A stretch of 64,000 bases of DNA, from the NCBI GenBank assembly GCA_964508915.1, contig CAZDVK010000004.1, forward strand, positions 1-64,000. The letters run 5' to 3'. Below are positions 1-8,039 of this stretch, piece by piece. This DNA is from CAZDVK01 sp964508915. GTDB lineage: Bacteria; Pseudomonadota; Alphaproteobacteria; Paracaedibacterales; CAIULA01. The notes below the pieces were generated by a model that saw only the letters and a list, made by a program, of their open reading frames with translations, was not told where the DNA came from and made no database searches. The translations under genes and the position numbers were made by a program. Positions within the stretch are counted from its first letter, which is position 1. The number at the start of each line of letters is the position of its first letter.

Positions 1-28
1 ACGGGTTCGAATCCCGTTGGGGACGCCA
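1..28 (+). tRNA. 3' end of a tRNA, probably tRNA-Glu (truncated by window edge)
   Basis: The first 28 bases hold a T-arm (stem ACGGG/CCCGT around TTCGAAT), the 3' acceptor strand TGGGGAC, discriminator G and an encoded CCA. A GTCCCC-type acceptor with discriminator G matches bacterial tRNA-Glu. The anticodon lies outside the window, so the identity is inferred. Confidence 0.8.
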
Positions 29-45
29 TTTTTCTTGAAATCACC

Positions 46-657
46 ATGAATTTGTCAGCTCGTCAATCCGTCAATCCGTTTCGAAAACTATACCATTTTA
101 TTTTAGAAATGGCCCACCATCCCAGGGCATTTTGGGTTTATTGTTCTGTCTGTTTTGCCGAAAGTTCTTTTTTCCCCCTTCCCCCTGACCTGATGATGAT
201 TCCTATGATCCTCAGTCAACGAACGTTGGCGTGGCGTTTAGCTTTTTGGGGAACTGTATACTCGGTCTTGGGTGGTATCGCTGGTTATGCTATTGGATAC
301 TATGTTTTTGAAAGCATCGGGGCGTGGATTATCGAAACCTACAATTTAGGTAATGCGTTTACTAACTTCCAAAAAAGTTTCGAAACTTACGGGTTTTGGA
401 TTATTGCACTGAAAGGTCTAACACCTATTCCCTATAAATTAGTAACCATATCCAGCGGCGTGGCCCATTTTAACTTTTTCCAATTTATTTGCGCCTCCAT
501 CATCGCCCGTGCTTTTCGATTTTATTTATTAGCTGGCCTTTTGTGGTTTTTTGGTGAATGGGCAAAAGAATTTATTGACAAATATCTGGGCTTGTTATTG
601 GCTGCATCTCTTGCCATAATCGTTCTAGGTTTTTTCCTGATTAAATTATTAGGGTAA
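46..657 (+). CDS. YqaA/DedA-type (VTT domain) inner-membrane protein
   Basis: A 203-residue multi-pass membrane protein. It carries hallmarks of the YqaA branch of the SNARE-associated/VTT (DedA) superfamily: the acidic and proline-rich stretch AESSFFPLPPDLMMIPM near residues 39-53, a G-rich helix near 76-85, and the re-entrant motif with KGLTPIPYK at about 125-133. DedA-family proteins are linked to lipid carrier recycling and membrane homeostasis, but the exact substrate of this one is unknown. It starts 17 nt after the tRNA. The next gene, dsbB, begins one base after its stop, so they are probably co-transcribed. Confidence 0.85.
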   Translation: MNLSARQSVNPFRKLYHFILEMAHHPRAFWVYCSVCFAESSFFPLPPDLMMIPMILSQRTLAWRLAFWGTVYSVLGGIAGYAIGYYVFESIGAWIIETYNLGNAFTNFQKSFETYGFWIIALKGLTPIPYKLVTISSGVAHFNFFQFICASIIARAFRFYLLAGLLWFFGEWAKEFIDKYLGLLLAASLAIIVLGFFLIKLLG

Positions 658-658
658 T

Positions 659-1144
659 TTGAAAGTACTATCTTTCTATCGCTTTGCCGTAACGGCTTTC
701 TACGGCGCTTTTGGCCTAGCCATGGCCTTTGGTGCTGAAAAATTCTACGATATTTTACCATGCAGTTTATGTTTATACACACGTTATGCGTTTTTGGGCG
801 TTTTAGTTACCTCCCTTCTGGCGCATACGCAACGCAATACCTTTTTGAAGGCCCTCCAGTTAGCTAGCGTTGCCCTTGCTTTTTCTGTTAGCACCCATCA
901 CCTGGGGGTTGAAAGTCACTGGTGGCAAGGGCCGGCCTCGTGCAGTCGTAAAACCAGCTGCAACGACGACCACTCGATATCTTTGGCTGAACGCCTAGAA
1001 AAAATTAAAAACGATATTAAAAAGAAAATAATTTTATGTGACCACGTCAGTTGGCGTATCTTAGGTATTTCAGCTACCGTTTGGAACACGATTGGCCTAC
1101 TTTTCTTTTTGATCGGGCTTGGACTATGGTGGAAAAAAGATTAA
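659..1144 (+). CDS. dsbB: DsbB-family disulfide bond formation protein
   Basis: A 161-residue four-helix membrane protein. It has the paired cysteines expected of the quinone-linked oxidase that re-oxidises periplasmic DsbA: C35-S-L-C38 in the first periplasmic loop and C95/C101 in the second. The only reasonable start is TTG, one base after the preceding stop. The end overlaps the start of coq7 by 19 nt, suggesting translational coupling. Because DsbB hands electrons to ubiquinone, its pairing with a ubiquinone biosynthesis gene makes functional sense, although that link is inference. Confidence 0.88.
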   Translation: MKVLSFYRFAVTAFYGAFGLAMAFGAEKFYDILPCSLCLYTRYAFLGVLVTSLLAHTQRNTFLKALQLASVALAFSVSTHHLGVESHWWQGPASCSRKTSCNDDHSISLAERLEKIKNDIKKKIILCDHVSWRILGISATVWNTIGLLFFLIGLGLWWKKD

Positions 1145-1629
1145 TTCAGCAAATGATCCGCGTTAACCAAGCCGGTGAATACGGCGCTAAACGTATTTAC
1201 GAGGGTCAGTTGGCCATTTTGGGCAAAGATACAACAATTGAACACATGGCCCATCAGGAACAACAACATTTAGATGAATTTAACAAATTAGCCATTGAAA
1301 ACCATGTACGCCCTACGATTTTTCAGCCCGTATGGCACGTAGGTGCCTTTATGTTAGGTGCAGCCACAGCCCTTTTGGGCAAAAAAGGGGCACATGCATG
1401 CACTGTCGCTGTTGAAACAGTCATTGACCAGCATTACCAAACGCAGTTGACGCAGCTTAGGGAACACACAGAACACCAACATCTTGCTGAAACTATTGAA
1501 CAATTTCGCCAAGATGAAGTAGCCCACAAAGAAACAGCAGCACAAGAATGTGGTCAAGGCATGCCTATTTTGCGCAGCGTCGTTGAAAAAATAACACAGG
1601 GCGCTATTTGGGTCTCAAAAAAAATTTAA
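1126..1629 (+). CDS. coq7: Coq7-type 2-polyprenyl-3-methyl-6-methoxy-1,4-benzoquinone hydroxylase
   Basis: A carboxylate-bridged di-iron hydroxylase for the penultimate hydroxylation in ubiquinone synthesis. From the ATG at 1126 the protein has 167 residues and begins a few residues before the family signature MIRVNQAGEYGA. The iron ligands are visible: E in NQAGE, E..H in EQQHLDEF, E in VETVIDQHY, and E..H in QDEVAHKE. The frame is open further upstream to 1051, but that extension lies inside dsbB and has no family match, so I chose 1126. Coq7 rather than UbiF is typical of alphaproteobacteria. Confidence 0.9.
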   Translation: MVEKRLIQQMIRVNQAGEYGAKRIYEGQLAILGKDTTIEHMAHQEQQHLDEFNKLAIENHVRPTIFQPVWHVGAFMLGAATALLGKKGAHACTVAVETVIDQHYQTQLTQLREHTEHQHLAETIEQFRQDEVAHKETAAQECGQGMPILRSVVEKITQGAIWVSKKI

Positions 1630-1635
1630 TATTCT

Positions 1636-1655
1636 GCCCCCCAAAAGGGGCAAAA
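1636..1655 (+). terminator. GCCCC/GGGGC hairpin after coq7
   Basis: GCCCC-CCAAAA-GGGGC followed by an A/T-rich run ending in several T (about 1655-1667). It could end the yqaA-dsbB-coq7 transcript. The GGGGCAAAA half also resembles the elements around the hip promoter, so an operator role is an alternative. Confidence 0.4.
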
Positions 1656-1712
1656 CTTTTGTTTTTTCCTGCTTTAAAAGACTTTTATTAGAAATACACG
1701 GCAAAAGCGCCC

Positions 1713-1800
1713 TATAGGGGGCAAAAAATGAACTTTTCGCCCTTTTTGATTGTCAATTGACCCAAAACAAGACATAATGCTTTCTATAAGGGGCAAAAAT
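1713..1800 (+). promoter_or_regulatory. hipBST promoter flanked by two operator-like repeats
   Basis: The -35 hexamer TTGTCA (1750-1755) and -10 hexamer CATAAT (1773-1778) are separated by exactly 17 bp. Two near-identical elements flank this core: TATAGGGGGCAAAAAAT at 1713-1729 and TATAAGGGGCAAAAAT at 1785-1800. The second begins near the predicted transcription start. HipB-type antitoxins autorepress by binding repeated short operators, so these are the best operator candidates. A promoter here places the likely hipB start at 1813 rather than further upstream. Confidence 0.55.
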
Positions 1801-1812
1801 TTAATTTTCAAC

Positions 1813-2079
1813 ATGACCCAGGCAATAAAGATGCTAAATTCCATTGACGCCATCGGGCAAATTATTTCTGCCCACCGCCGCAAAACAAAAATGTCCCAAA
1901 CAACCCTGGCAATGACAGCCGGTGTTAGTCGTCGCGTTATTCAACGCCTTGAAAAAGGTGATAAAAATATTCAGTTGGATATTCTTCTTAAGGTTTTCAA
2001 TGTTCTCAACATTACAGTTGAACTGAATAGCCCTATTATCAAAACAATCATGAATGAGAACCCCCATGCGACAAGCTAA
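1813..2079 (+). CDS. hipB: HipB-like XRE-family antitoxin/repressor
   Basis: A small helix-turn-helix protein (88 residues from the ATG at 1813). The XRE HTH spans SQTTLAMTAGVSRRVIQRLE, followed by the typical dimerisation helix LLKVFNVLNITVEL. The frame stays open upstream to a TTG at 1750, but that codon lies inside the predicted promoter, so 1813 is preferred (1831 is also possible). It overlaps the next gene by 14 nt. In HipBST systems HipB binds operator DNA and augments inhibition of the kinase. Confidence 0.85.
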   Translation: MTQAIKMLNSIDAIGQIISAHRRKTKMSQTTLAMTAGVSRRVIQRLEKGDKNIQLDILLKVFNVLNITVELNSPIIKTIMNENPHATS

Positions 2080-2371
2080 AGTTTTTATGAATCACGAACT
2101 GGCTGGTGTTTTGCAGCAAACAGAAACGGGGTACATATTTATTTATGAAGATGGATATAAAGGCCCTCCTATTTCCTTAACTCTGCCCGCGCAAAAAGAA
2201 CCTTACATTTTTGAAAAATTTCCACCTTTTTTTGATGGCCTGCTGCCCGAAGGTATGCAACTAGAAGGCCTTTTGCGCTTTAAAAAACTAGATCGACATG
2301 ATTATTTTGGCCAATTGATGTGTGTTGGAAAAGATTTGGTGGGGGCTGTCCACGTGGAAGAAATTTTATGA
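2066..2371 (+). CDS. hipS: HipS: free-standing HipA N-terminal subdomain, presumed antitoxin
   Basis: A protein of about 101 residues matching only the N-terminal subdomain of HipA (the couple_hipA region): a β-rich segment with FMNHELAGVLQQ and a downstream EKFPPFFDGLLPEGMQLEGL block. HipA is normally one polypeptide of about 430 residues. Here this part ends with TGA exactly where the kinase gene begins (ATGA at 2368-2371). That is the HipBST arrangement, in which HipS acts as the antitoxin. ATG codons at 2054 and 2066 are both possible; 2066 aligns better. Confidence 0.82.
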   Translation: MRQAKVFMNHELAGVLQQTETGYIFIYEDGYKGPPISLTLPAQKEPYIFEKFPPFFDGLLPEGMQLEGLLRFKKLDRHDYFGQLMCVGKDLVGAVHVEEIL

Positions 2372-3303
2372 AATTCTGCCCCATCACCCTAGACCCTATT
2401 TCAGACTGGGAAACCTACAGCCACCGCGGCCTTCGGTTATTACATCCCACCTTAAAAGACCTGAAACCCATTGAACTCAGCGCCAATGATTTACGTGAAC
2501 AGGCCATGCTGCGTGCAACGAAAATTTCCATTCAAGGCATGCAGCCCAAACTTAGCGCCCAGCTAGTTCCATCACAAAACCGTTTTTCTTTGGTTGATAC
2601 AAGCGGTACCTACATCTTAAAGCCCCCTAGTGATACCTGGCCCGAATTGCCAGCCAATGAAGCTTTAAGCATGACTTTAGCACAAACCATTGGGTTGGAA
2701 GTTCCTGTACACGGGCTTGTTTACAACCATCTGAATGAATTAATTTACTTTATCAAACGATTTGATCGTTTTGGCCGCAAGGGAAAATATGCGGTGGAAG
2801 ATTTTTCCCAGCTTAGTCTTTTAACCCGTGAAACTAAATATCAAAGCTCTATGGAAAAAGTAACAAAAGTGGTCAATACCTACTGTTCTTTTCCGATTCC
2901 TGAAAAAATAAAACTGTTTACCCTGACGCTTTTTTCCTACCTTATCGGGAATGAAGACATGCATTTAAAAAATTTTTCCCTGATTCGAAAAGACGATATC
3001 ATTCAACTTTCCCCTGTTTATGATTTATTAAATACAACCATTGCCCTTAAAAATTGTGAAGAAGAATTAGCTTTGCCTTTGAACGGCAAAAAAAACAAAA
3101 TCAAACGGGATGATTTGCTTATTTATTTTGGGCAAACGGTTTTAGGTTTGAATGCAAAAGTTATTGACACCACCTTGGAAAAATTTATAACTGCCTTGCC
3201 TACATGGCACATTTTTCTGGAACGGTCATTTTTATCTGTCCTTATGAAAGAAAAATATAGAAATTTAATTCAACAACGTTTTGACTGTTTAATGGGTTCA
3301 TGA
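2368..3303 (+). CDS. hipT: HipT-like serine/threonine kinase toxin
   Basis: A 311-residue HipA-like kinase lacking the N-subdomain. Visible motifs, numbered from the ATG at 2368, are the Gly-rich loop S54-I-Q-G57, an ATP-binding lysine in TYILKP (K85), the αC-type glutamate in ELPANEAL, the catalytic loop GNEDMHLKN (194-202, D197) and the metal-binding aspartate in YDLLNT (D219). All key residues are present, so the toxin should be active. Related HipT phosphorylates tryptophanyl-tRNA synthetase in E. coli O127; HipA phosphorylates GltX. The target here is unknown. The frame extends upstream to 2320 inside hipS, but the ATGA overlap marks the start. Confidence 0.88.
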   Translation: MKFCPITLDPISDWETYSHRGLRLLHPTLKDLKPIELSANDLREQAMLRATKISIQGMQPKLSAQLVPSQNRFSLVDTSGTYILKPPSDTWPELPANEALSMTLAQTIGLEVPVHGLVYNHLNELIYFIKRFDRFGRKGKYAVEDFSQLSLLTRETKYQSSMEKVTKVVNTYCSFPIPEKIKLFTLTLFSYLIGNEDMHLKNFSLIRKDDIIQLSPVYDLLNTTIALKNCEEELALPLNGKKNKIKRDDLLIYFGQTVLGLNAKVIDTTLEKFITALPTWHIFLERSFLSVLMKEKYRNLIQQRFDCLMGS

Positions 3304-3356
3304 AACGTGTATAGTATTCGTATTAAAAATCACAACCATACAACCGCTTTTCCCTT

Positions 3357-4157
3357 ATGTCTTTATACTTTTTTCTAACAAGCCTGATTCAAGCTATTAC
3401 AGAATTTTTACCTGTTAGTTCCACAACCCACATGATTTTGGTGGGAAAATTTTTTGCAGAAAATCACACCAACCTTATTTGGGAAATTGCCCTTCATTTT
3501 GGAACCCTATTAGCAGTTATTGTTCACTTTCGTCACGATGTTTGGCTGATGATAGACAGTGTTTTAAAGGCACCTTTTCACCAAGAAATCAGAACAACAC
3601 TGCACTTCAAACAAGCCATTTTAATTATCTGTGCCACGATTCCAACCGTTCTTGTTGGCCTTATTCTACATAAAATGAAAATCTTTACTGTTTTGTCCCT
3701 TCCCAAAATTGCACTCATCACAGCTTTGTTTGGCGTTTTGTTATATGTTGCGGACCGCTTTTCAAGAAATGATCAATTTTTAACAGCTCCGAAGGCTTTT
3801 TTACTTGGAATCGCCCAAAGCCTTGCCTTTATAACGGGCGTTAGTCGATCGGGTATTTGCATCACATCCCTACGGTTTATGGGCATTGACAAAAAAGAAG
3901 CTGTCAAATTTTCCTTTCTTCTTTCAATACCGGTTGTCATGGGGGCAGTTACTGTAACTGGGGCTGATCTTTTGAAGGAAAATGTAATTTCTATAAATTG
4001 GCTAACCATGCTGCAAGGCATCTCTATTTCCTTTTTATTAGGGTTATGTACTATTCGTTTTTTATTGTGGTATATAAGTCATTTTAGTTTTCTATTATTC
4101 ATGGTATACAGGTTTTTATTAGCAGCCGGGTTATTAGCATGCGCGAAATTATTTTAG
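3357..4157 (+). CDS. uppP: Undecaprenyl-diphosphatase (UppP/BacA)
   Basis: A 266-residue integral membrane phosphatase that recycles undecaprenyl pyrophosphate for peptidoglycan and surface glycan synthesis. The N-terminal motif QAITEFLPVSSTTH (about 12-25) and the second conserved loop GVSRSG (about 161-166) are intact, and the length matches the family. Its 3' end overlaps dnaQ by 19 nt, so the two are probably translated from one message. Confidence 0.95.
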   Translation: MSLYFFLTSLIQAITEFLPVSSTTHMILVGKFFAENHTNLIWEIALHFGTLLAVIVHFRHDVWLMIDSVLKAPFHQEIRTTLHFKQAILIICATIPTVLVGLILHKMKIFTVLSLPKIALITALFGVLLYVADRFSRNDQFLTAPKAFLLGIAQSLAFITGVSRSGICITSLRFMGIDKKEAVKFSFLLSIPVVMGAVTVTGADLLKENVISINWLTMLQGISISFLLGLCTIRFLLWYISHFSFLLFMVYRFLLAAGLLACAKLF

Positions 4158-4822
4158 ATACTGAAACAACAGGGTTAAGCCCAGACCATGGGCACCGCAT
4201 TACAGAAATAGGTTGTATTGAGCTGTTTAACCATATCCCAACAGGTCAGTATTACCACACGTATATAAACCCAGAACGGGATGTGCCCCCTCAGGCTGCT
4301 GCCATTTCAGGTCTAACCTTTGACTTTTTAAAAGACTTTCCTGTATTCGCCCATGTGGTAGAGGATTTTTTGACATTCATTGGTGATTCACCTTTGGTCA
4401 TTCACAACGCGTCTTTTGACCTTATGTTCTTAAATGCAGAACTTACACGCCTTCAAAAACCTGTTATTACGCCTGAACGTGCTTTGGATACGCTTGCTTT
4501 GGCACGCAAAAAATACCCAGGCTCCCCGGCCAGTTTAGATGCGTTATGTAAACGTTTTAATATAGACTTATCTAAACGTGACAAACACGGTGCCTTGATC
4601 GACTCTGAACTTTTGGCGCAGGTCTATTTAGAACTTTTGGGTGGACGTCAGCGAAAATTGGAAATTGAACAGGCTTCGACCAAAACGGATTCCACCCAGG
4701 ATGCGCATCATGTTTATCAATTCCCTGTTCGACGTTTTGATATTTCAAAAACTGAAAAAGAAGCGCATCAAGATTTTATAAAAAACTTAAAAAACCCCTT
4801 ATGGGAAAAAGTTTTTGGGTAA
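4139..4822 (+). CDS. dnaQ: DNA polymerase III epsilon subunit (proofreading exonuclease)
   Basis: A 227-residue DnaQ. ExoI is DTETTG (residues 7-12), ExoII is in HNASFDLMFLN, and ExoIII-epsilon contains the H..D pair in KHGALIDSELL. These coordinate the two metals for 3'-5' proofreading. The C-terminal tail, after about residue 185, would carry the polymerase-binding segment and is the less conserved part. It overlaps uppP. A 12-bp hairpin begins at its stop codon. Confidence 0.94.
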   Translation: MREIILDTETTGLSPDHGHRITEIGCIELFNHIPTGQYYHTYINPERDVPPQAAAISGLTFDFLKDFPVFAHVVEDFLTFIGDSPLVIHNASFDLMFLNAELTRLQKPVITPERALDTLALARKKYPGSPASLDALCKRFNIDLSKRDKHGALIDSELLAQVYLELLGGRQRKLEIEQASTKTDSTQDAHHVYQFPVRRFDISKTEKEAHQDFIKNLKNPLWEKVFG

Positions 4823-4843
4823 AGGCATTAGTTTACCCAAAAA
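4812..4843. terminator. Bidirectional hairpin between dnaQ and the secreted gene
   Basis: A perfect 12-bp inverted repeat (TTTTTGGGTAAA at 4812-4823, TTTACCCAAAAA at 4832-4843) with an 8-nt loop, lying between convergent genes. The A/T-rich outer arms give a T-run on each strand, so it can end both transcripts. Confidence 0.7.
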
Positions 4844-4856
4844 AACCCTTTTTCCA

Positions 4857-6275
4857 TTAGCTGTCTAGGTATTTCTGTATGTTTTCCATGGTATTTTGAA
4901 GGTCTTGCAGGTCACGTGGAATTCGTGCTTCAGCTGTTCCTTTCATGAATTTTATCATAGCTGCATCCACCGGAGCTGCACCTACGGCTGCTAATTCTAA
5001 AGATGGCCTTGCAACAAGGGCTGCTGACGAAGCAGGCCCTCGGCCTCCGGCACCTCCTAGAGAATCAGATTCAAGCGCCTCTAGGTACGTTCCATTGGCC
5101 ACTTGCTGTGCTTTTTCTGCATAGCTTTTAATTTTTTCTATTAATAGGTTAATATACTTTACGCCATTTTTAAAAGGTTCAAAACGGGCATCAGCAGGAC
5201 TTACCCATTTAGAATCAATAAATTCAACAACTGCCAAATCCCCCACAAACATTCCAGAAAGATCAATTATCTGAGAACCATGTACAAACAAGAGTGGCCG
5301 CACTTTGCCATCTTCTGGATGCTCTAAGGCATGAACATTATCAAGGAACACCTTAATTCCACCTAGTTTTTGTTTCAAATTATGTTTGTTAATACAATGG
5401 AGTGTTTGTTCAACCTTACGAAGCATTTGATTGATATCTGTTATATTAACTTTTTCCAAACTAACATGCGTCAGATTAAGCTCTACCAACTCAACATCAG
5501 CCAGATTTCTTAACCTCACGCCAGTTGCAATATCACCCCTGCTTTCAATGTATATGTCACAGTGCTGAACCACACGACCCAAAGCTTCCAAAATAGTTGG
5601 TATATCTGCACTCAATGATTCTACCAAAGCCACAGCTTCAGATTTCACCTTTTTGATAAGAGGCGGGAAAAGGCCAATAGCTTGCCCAATAAAGTCATCT
5701 GTTGCATCTAGTTTTCGAACAGCTTTGGCAAGCTTGACAAGGTCGCTCACTATTGCACCGGTGGCAAAAGCATTAAGACTATTCTGTAACTCCACAAGAT
5801 CCTTATAAGCATATAAAAGGGTTTCATCACAATTACGCTCCTCTACAGTCCTGGTATCACCTGGTAAACTACCACCACTTGCAAAGGAACGTGCCATTTT
5901 TCTAGCTTCAAGTTCTTTTGACATTCCACTTCCTAATGCTGGTGTAGCAACTGCCATACTTGCACCTGCAACTTTCAATTGAGAAGCTAAAAAAAGCCGA
6001 CCATCTGAGTCCTGAAGAACGCGAGTCCCCAAGAACCCCACGGTGTGCGGTGCTATGTCCGCTTTTCCCCCAACACCTTTCACGCCAGCAATTTCTAACG
6101 GAAATGCACCAACTAAAGCGTCATCCTCCCCAGAACCAGCTCCGGCTTTAGTTTTGGTTCTTACTGTTACGGCATCTAAAGGGTCTTCCATTGCATAAGC
6201 ACCGTTTAATGCCGCCACACAAGTACCCAATAGAGCCACACTAGCTAATTTTTTCATTTTTTCTAATATCAACAT
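4857..6275 (-). CDS. Secreted protein of unknown function (472 aa)
   Basis: Not recognised. It has a clear Sec signal peptide (KKLASVALLGTCVAALNGAYA) with probable cleavage before MEDP. The mature part starts with a short Gly/Ala/Ser linker (AGAGSGEDD) and continues as a largely helical region. A second low-complexity patch (GGAGGRGPASSAA) precedes a short helical C-terminus. The start at 6275 has AAGG about 8 nt upstream; ATG 6257 is an alternative. It lies 32 nt downstream of another secreted protein and probably shares its transcript. Export and Gly/Ala linkers suggest a surface or effector protein, which is inference only. Confidence 0.75.
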   Translation of the reverse strand: MLILEKMKKLASVALLGTCVAALNGAYAMEDPLDAVTVRTKTKAGAGSGEDDALVGAFPLEIAGVKGVGGKADIAPHTVGFLGTRVLQDSDGRLFLASQLKVAGASMAVATPALGSGMSKELEARKMARSFASGGSLPGDTRTVEERNCDETLLYAYKDLVELQNSLNAFATGAIVSDLVKLAKAVRKLDATDDFIGQAIGLFPPLIKKVKSEAVALVESLSADIPTILEALGRVVQHCDIYIESRGDIATGVRLRNLADVELVELNLTHVSLEKVNITDINQMLRKVEQTLHCINKHNLKQKLGGIKVFLDNVHALEHPEDGKVRPLLFVHGSQIIDLSGMFVGDLAVVEFIDSKWVSPADARFEPFKNGVKYINLLIEKIKSYAEKAQQVANGTYLEALESDSLGGAGGRGPASSAALVARPSLELAAVGAAPVDAAMIKFMKGTAEARIPRDLQDLQNTMENIQKYLDS

Positions 6276-6307
6276 TTTTGAACCTTTTCTAAATTATTTT
6301 TTCTTAG

Positions 6308-7846
6308 TTATTTTTGAAACCCAGCTAAATTGCCATTCAGTAATTCACCTATCTGCCCCAATATTTTTCCAGGCACAGCATCATCTTCATTAAAAGTACG
6401 TATGTAGCTGTAAAGCTCTTGAAGGGTGAATGATTCTTTTCCTTTTGAAAATTCTTTCAAAAGGTCTATTTGCGATGGCGTTGGACACCAGTAATAAAAC
6501 TTTTTGTTTGGTAAACTACCTAAGCGAACAATTAAAGAGTAAGTGGTTTCATCGAGACCATTCATAATTTTTCTGCCATCTGTTATGTTGAGGCTACCAT
6601 CATTCATAGTTACTGTTTTGGGTAGAACCTCCGAAATAGGTGATTGAAGTGCGCCCCTTAACCCCCTAAAATCATCAGGAAGAACAACGGTTCCATCTGT
6701 TGAGCCCCTTTTTACCCACCAGTTGATCGTTAAATTTTCCTTTGTGTCATCCAAATACGTAACCTCGGCATTTGTTGAGCCATGCCCCTCAGCTGCGCTT
6801 GAATCATCACCATTAACTGCCATGTAATGAGGACGCAAAACAGGTGGGTTCAAACCATCTTCCGGCGCCATAATCACAAAATAATGGTCTGGACCAACTT
6901 TTGCTGAAATAGAAAACATATCATCCGGTTTTTTCATAGGAACTTTATGAGAACCTAAAACCATAATATTGGGGTACCGTGCATAGCCACTTAACGAAGC
7001 ATTAATACCGCTACCTTTAAGATCAGATGTCCCATAAATTGCTTGTCTTTCTGTCCCATAGCGTAAAGGCGCAACAAGAACATTTTTCGGATCAGCTGCT
7101 GCCCCAGAGCCGGCACCACCTCTGCTACCGGCTCCAACTCTAACCCCAGTCGCACTAGCTTTAGCAGGTAAAAATTTTGCGGCGTACGTATCAAGAGTCC
7201 TTGCAACACTTTCGTGTCTAATGCCCCTTAGGTACCACTGGCCCTCTATTATACTTGAACCAGAACCCTTTAAAAGGTACAACGCACACATTTGCAAATG
7301 ATTTTTATGGGTAGGCGTTACCGAAGATGTGTTATAAACCACTTCCAATTCCCAAAGCATTCGTGGCAAATCACCTCCAGCTTTTAAGCCCATGTTCAAG
7401 AGCTCTTTCGTCATAATGTCTCGCTCTGTCTCTGTAGCTGCCCTTTCATCAAATCCAAGATTTTTTCCGCTTAAAACACCCAACATCCCTGTTGCTTGAG
7501 CGTTTGTAATAGATGCGTACCGGCCACTTCCATGATTCAAAAGACTACGCCTTGAAATACCCATGGTATCTAAAACACCAACTGCATCTATAGAAGCCCC
7601 ATTTAATGTACACCACTGTGCATAATATCTTTTTGGGTCTGAAAAAAAATTTACATCTTTGTTTAGTCCTGCAACAAACGGTCTTGTTACACGGGTTGCC
7701 AAACTCTCTGAAGATTTTCCAACTACACTAGGGGCTTTAAGCATGGTTTCAAAATCAAGCGGCACGTCTGCATCAAAACATGCAGAATGTGCATAACTAA
7801 AAAAGAAAATAATAAATGAAAAACAACAAAATATATTTTTAATCAT
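6308..7846 (-). CDS. Secreted family A protein, degenerate methyltransferase-like C-terminus
   Basis: An exported protein of about 512 residues from the ATG at 7846 (a TTG at 7867 adds 7). The signal peptide ends near SYAHSA. Residues about 30-230 match the protein at 29374-31053: shared LATRVT, an ATE.ER block, ELLN.G, LP..L.EL, HLQM.AL..L.G.G and QWY. A Gly/Ala linker (GAGSRGGAGSGAA) follows. The C-terminal half aligns loosely with that paralog's methyltransferase-like domain, but the SAM loop GCG is replaced by GSH near residue 300. Function unknown. It probably heads a two-gene transcript with the 472-aa secreted protein. Confidence 0.75.
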   Translation of the reverse strand: MIKNIFCCFSFIIFFFSYAHSACFDADVPLDFETMLKAPSVVGKSSESLATRVTRPFVAGLNKDVNFFSDPKRYYAQWCTLNGASIDAVGVLDTMGISRRSLLNHGSGRYASITNAQATGMLGVLSGKNLGFDERAATETERDIMTKELLNMGLKAGGDLPRMLWELEVVYNTSSVTPTHKNHLQMCALYLLKGSGSSIIEGQWYLRGIRHESVARTLDTYAAKFLPAKASATGVRVGAGSRGGAGSGAAADPKNVLVAPLRYGTERQAIYGTSDLKGSGINASLSGYARYPNIMVLGSHKVPMKKPDDMFSISAKVGPDHYFVIMAPEDGLNPPVLRPHYMAVNGDDSSAAEGHGSTNAEVTYLDDTKENLTINWWVKRGSTDGTVVLPDDFRGLRGALQSPISEVLPKTVTMNDGSLNITDGRKIMNGLDETTYSLIVRLGSLPNKKFYYWCPTPSQIDLLKEFSKGKESFTLQELYSYIRTFNEDDAVPGKILGQIGELLNGNLAGFQK

Positions 7847-8039
7847 AATAAAAAAATGATCTCCCAAATTTTATTGACCAATTTATAACATGGTAAATAT
7901 TTAAAAAACATTAATTTTCAAAAATACTGCTTCAAAACCTTTTGGACCAATGTGAATTTTTTTGTATAAAGTTTCGCCACAAGCAGTTATTTGTGTAAAA
8001 TCAAAATGACACACAAAAATTTATGCACGGAATTTAATA

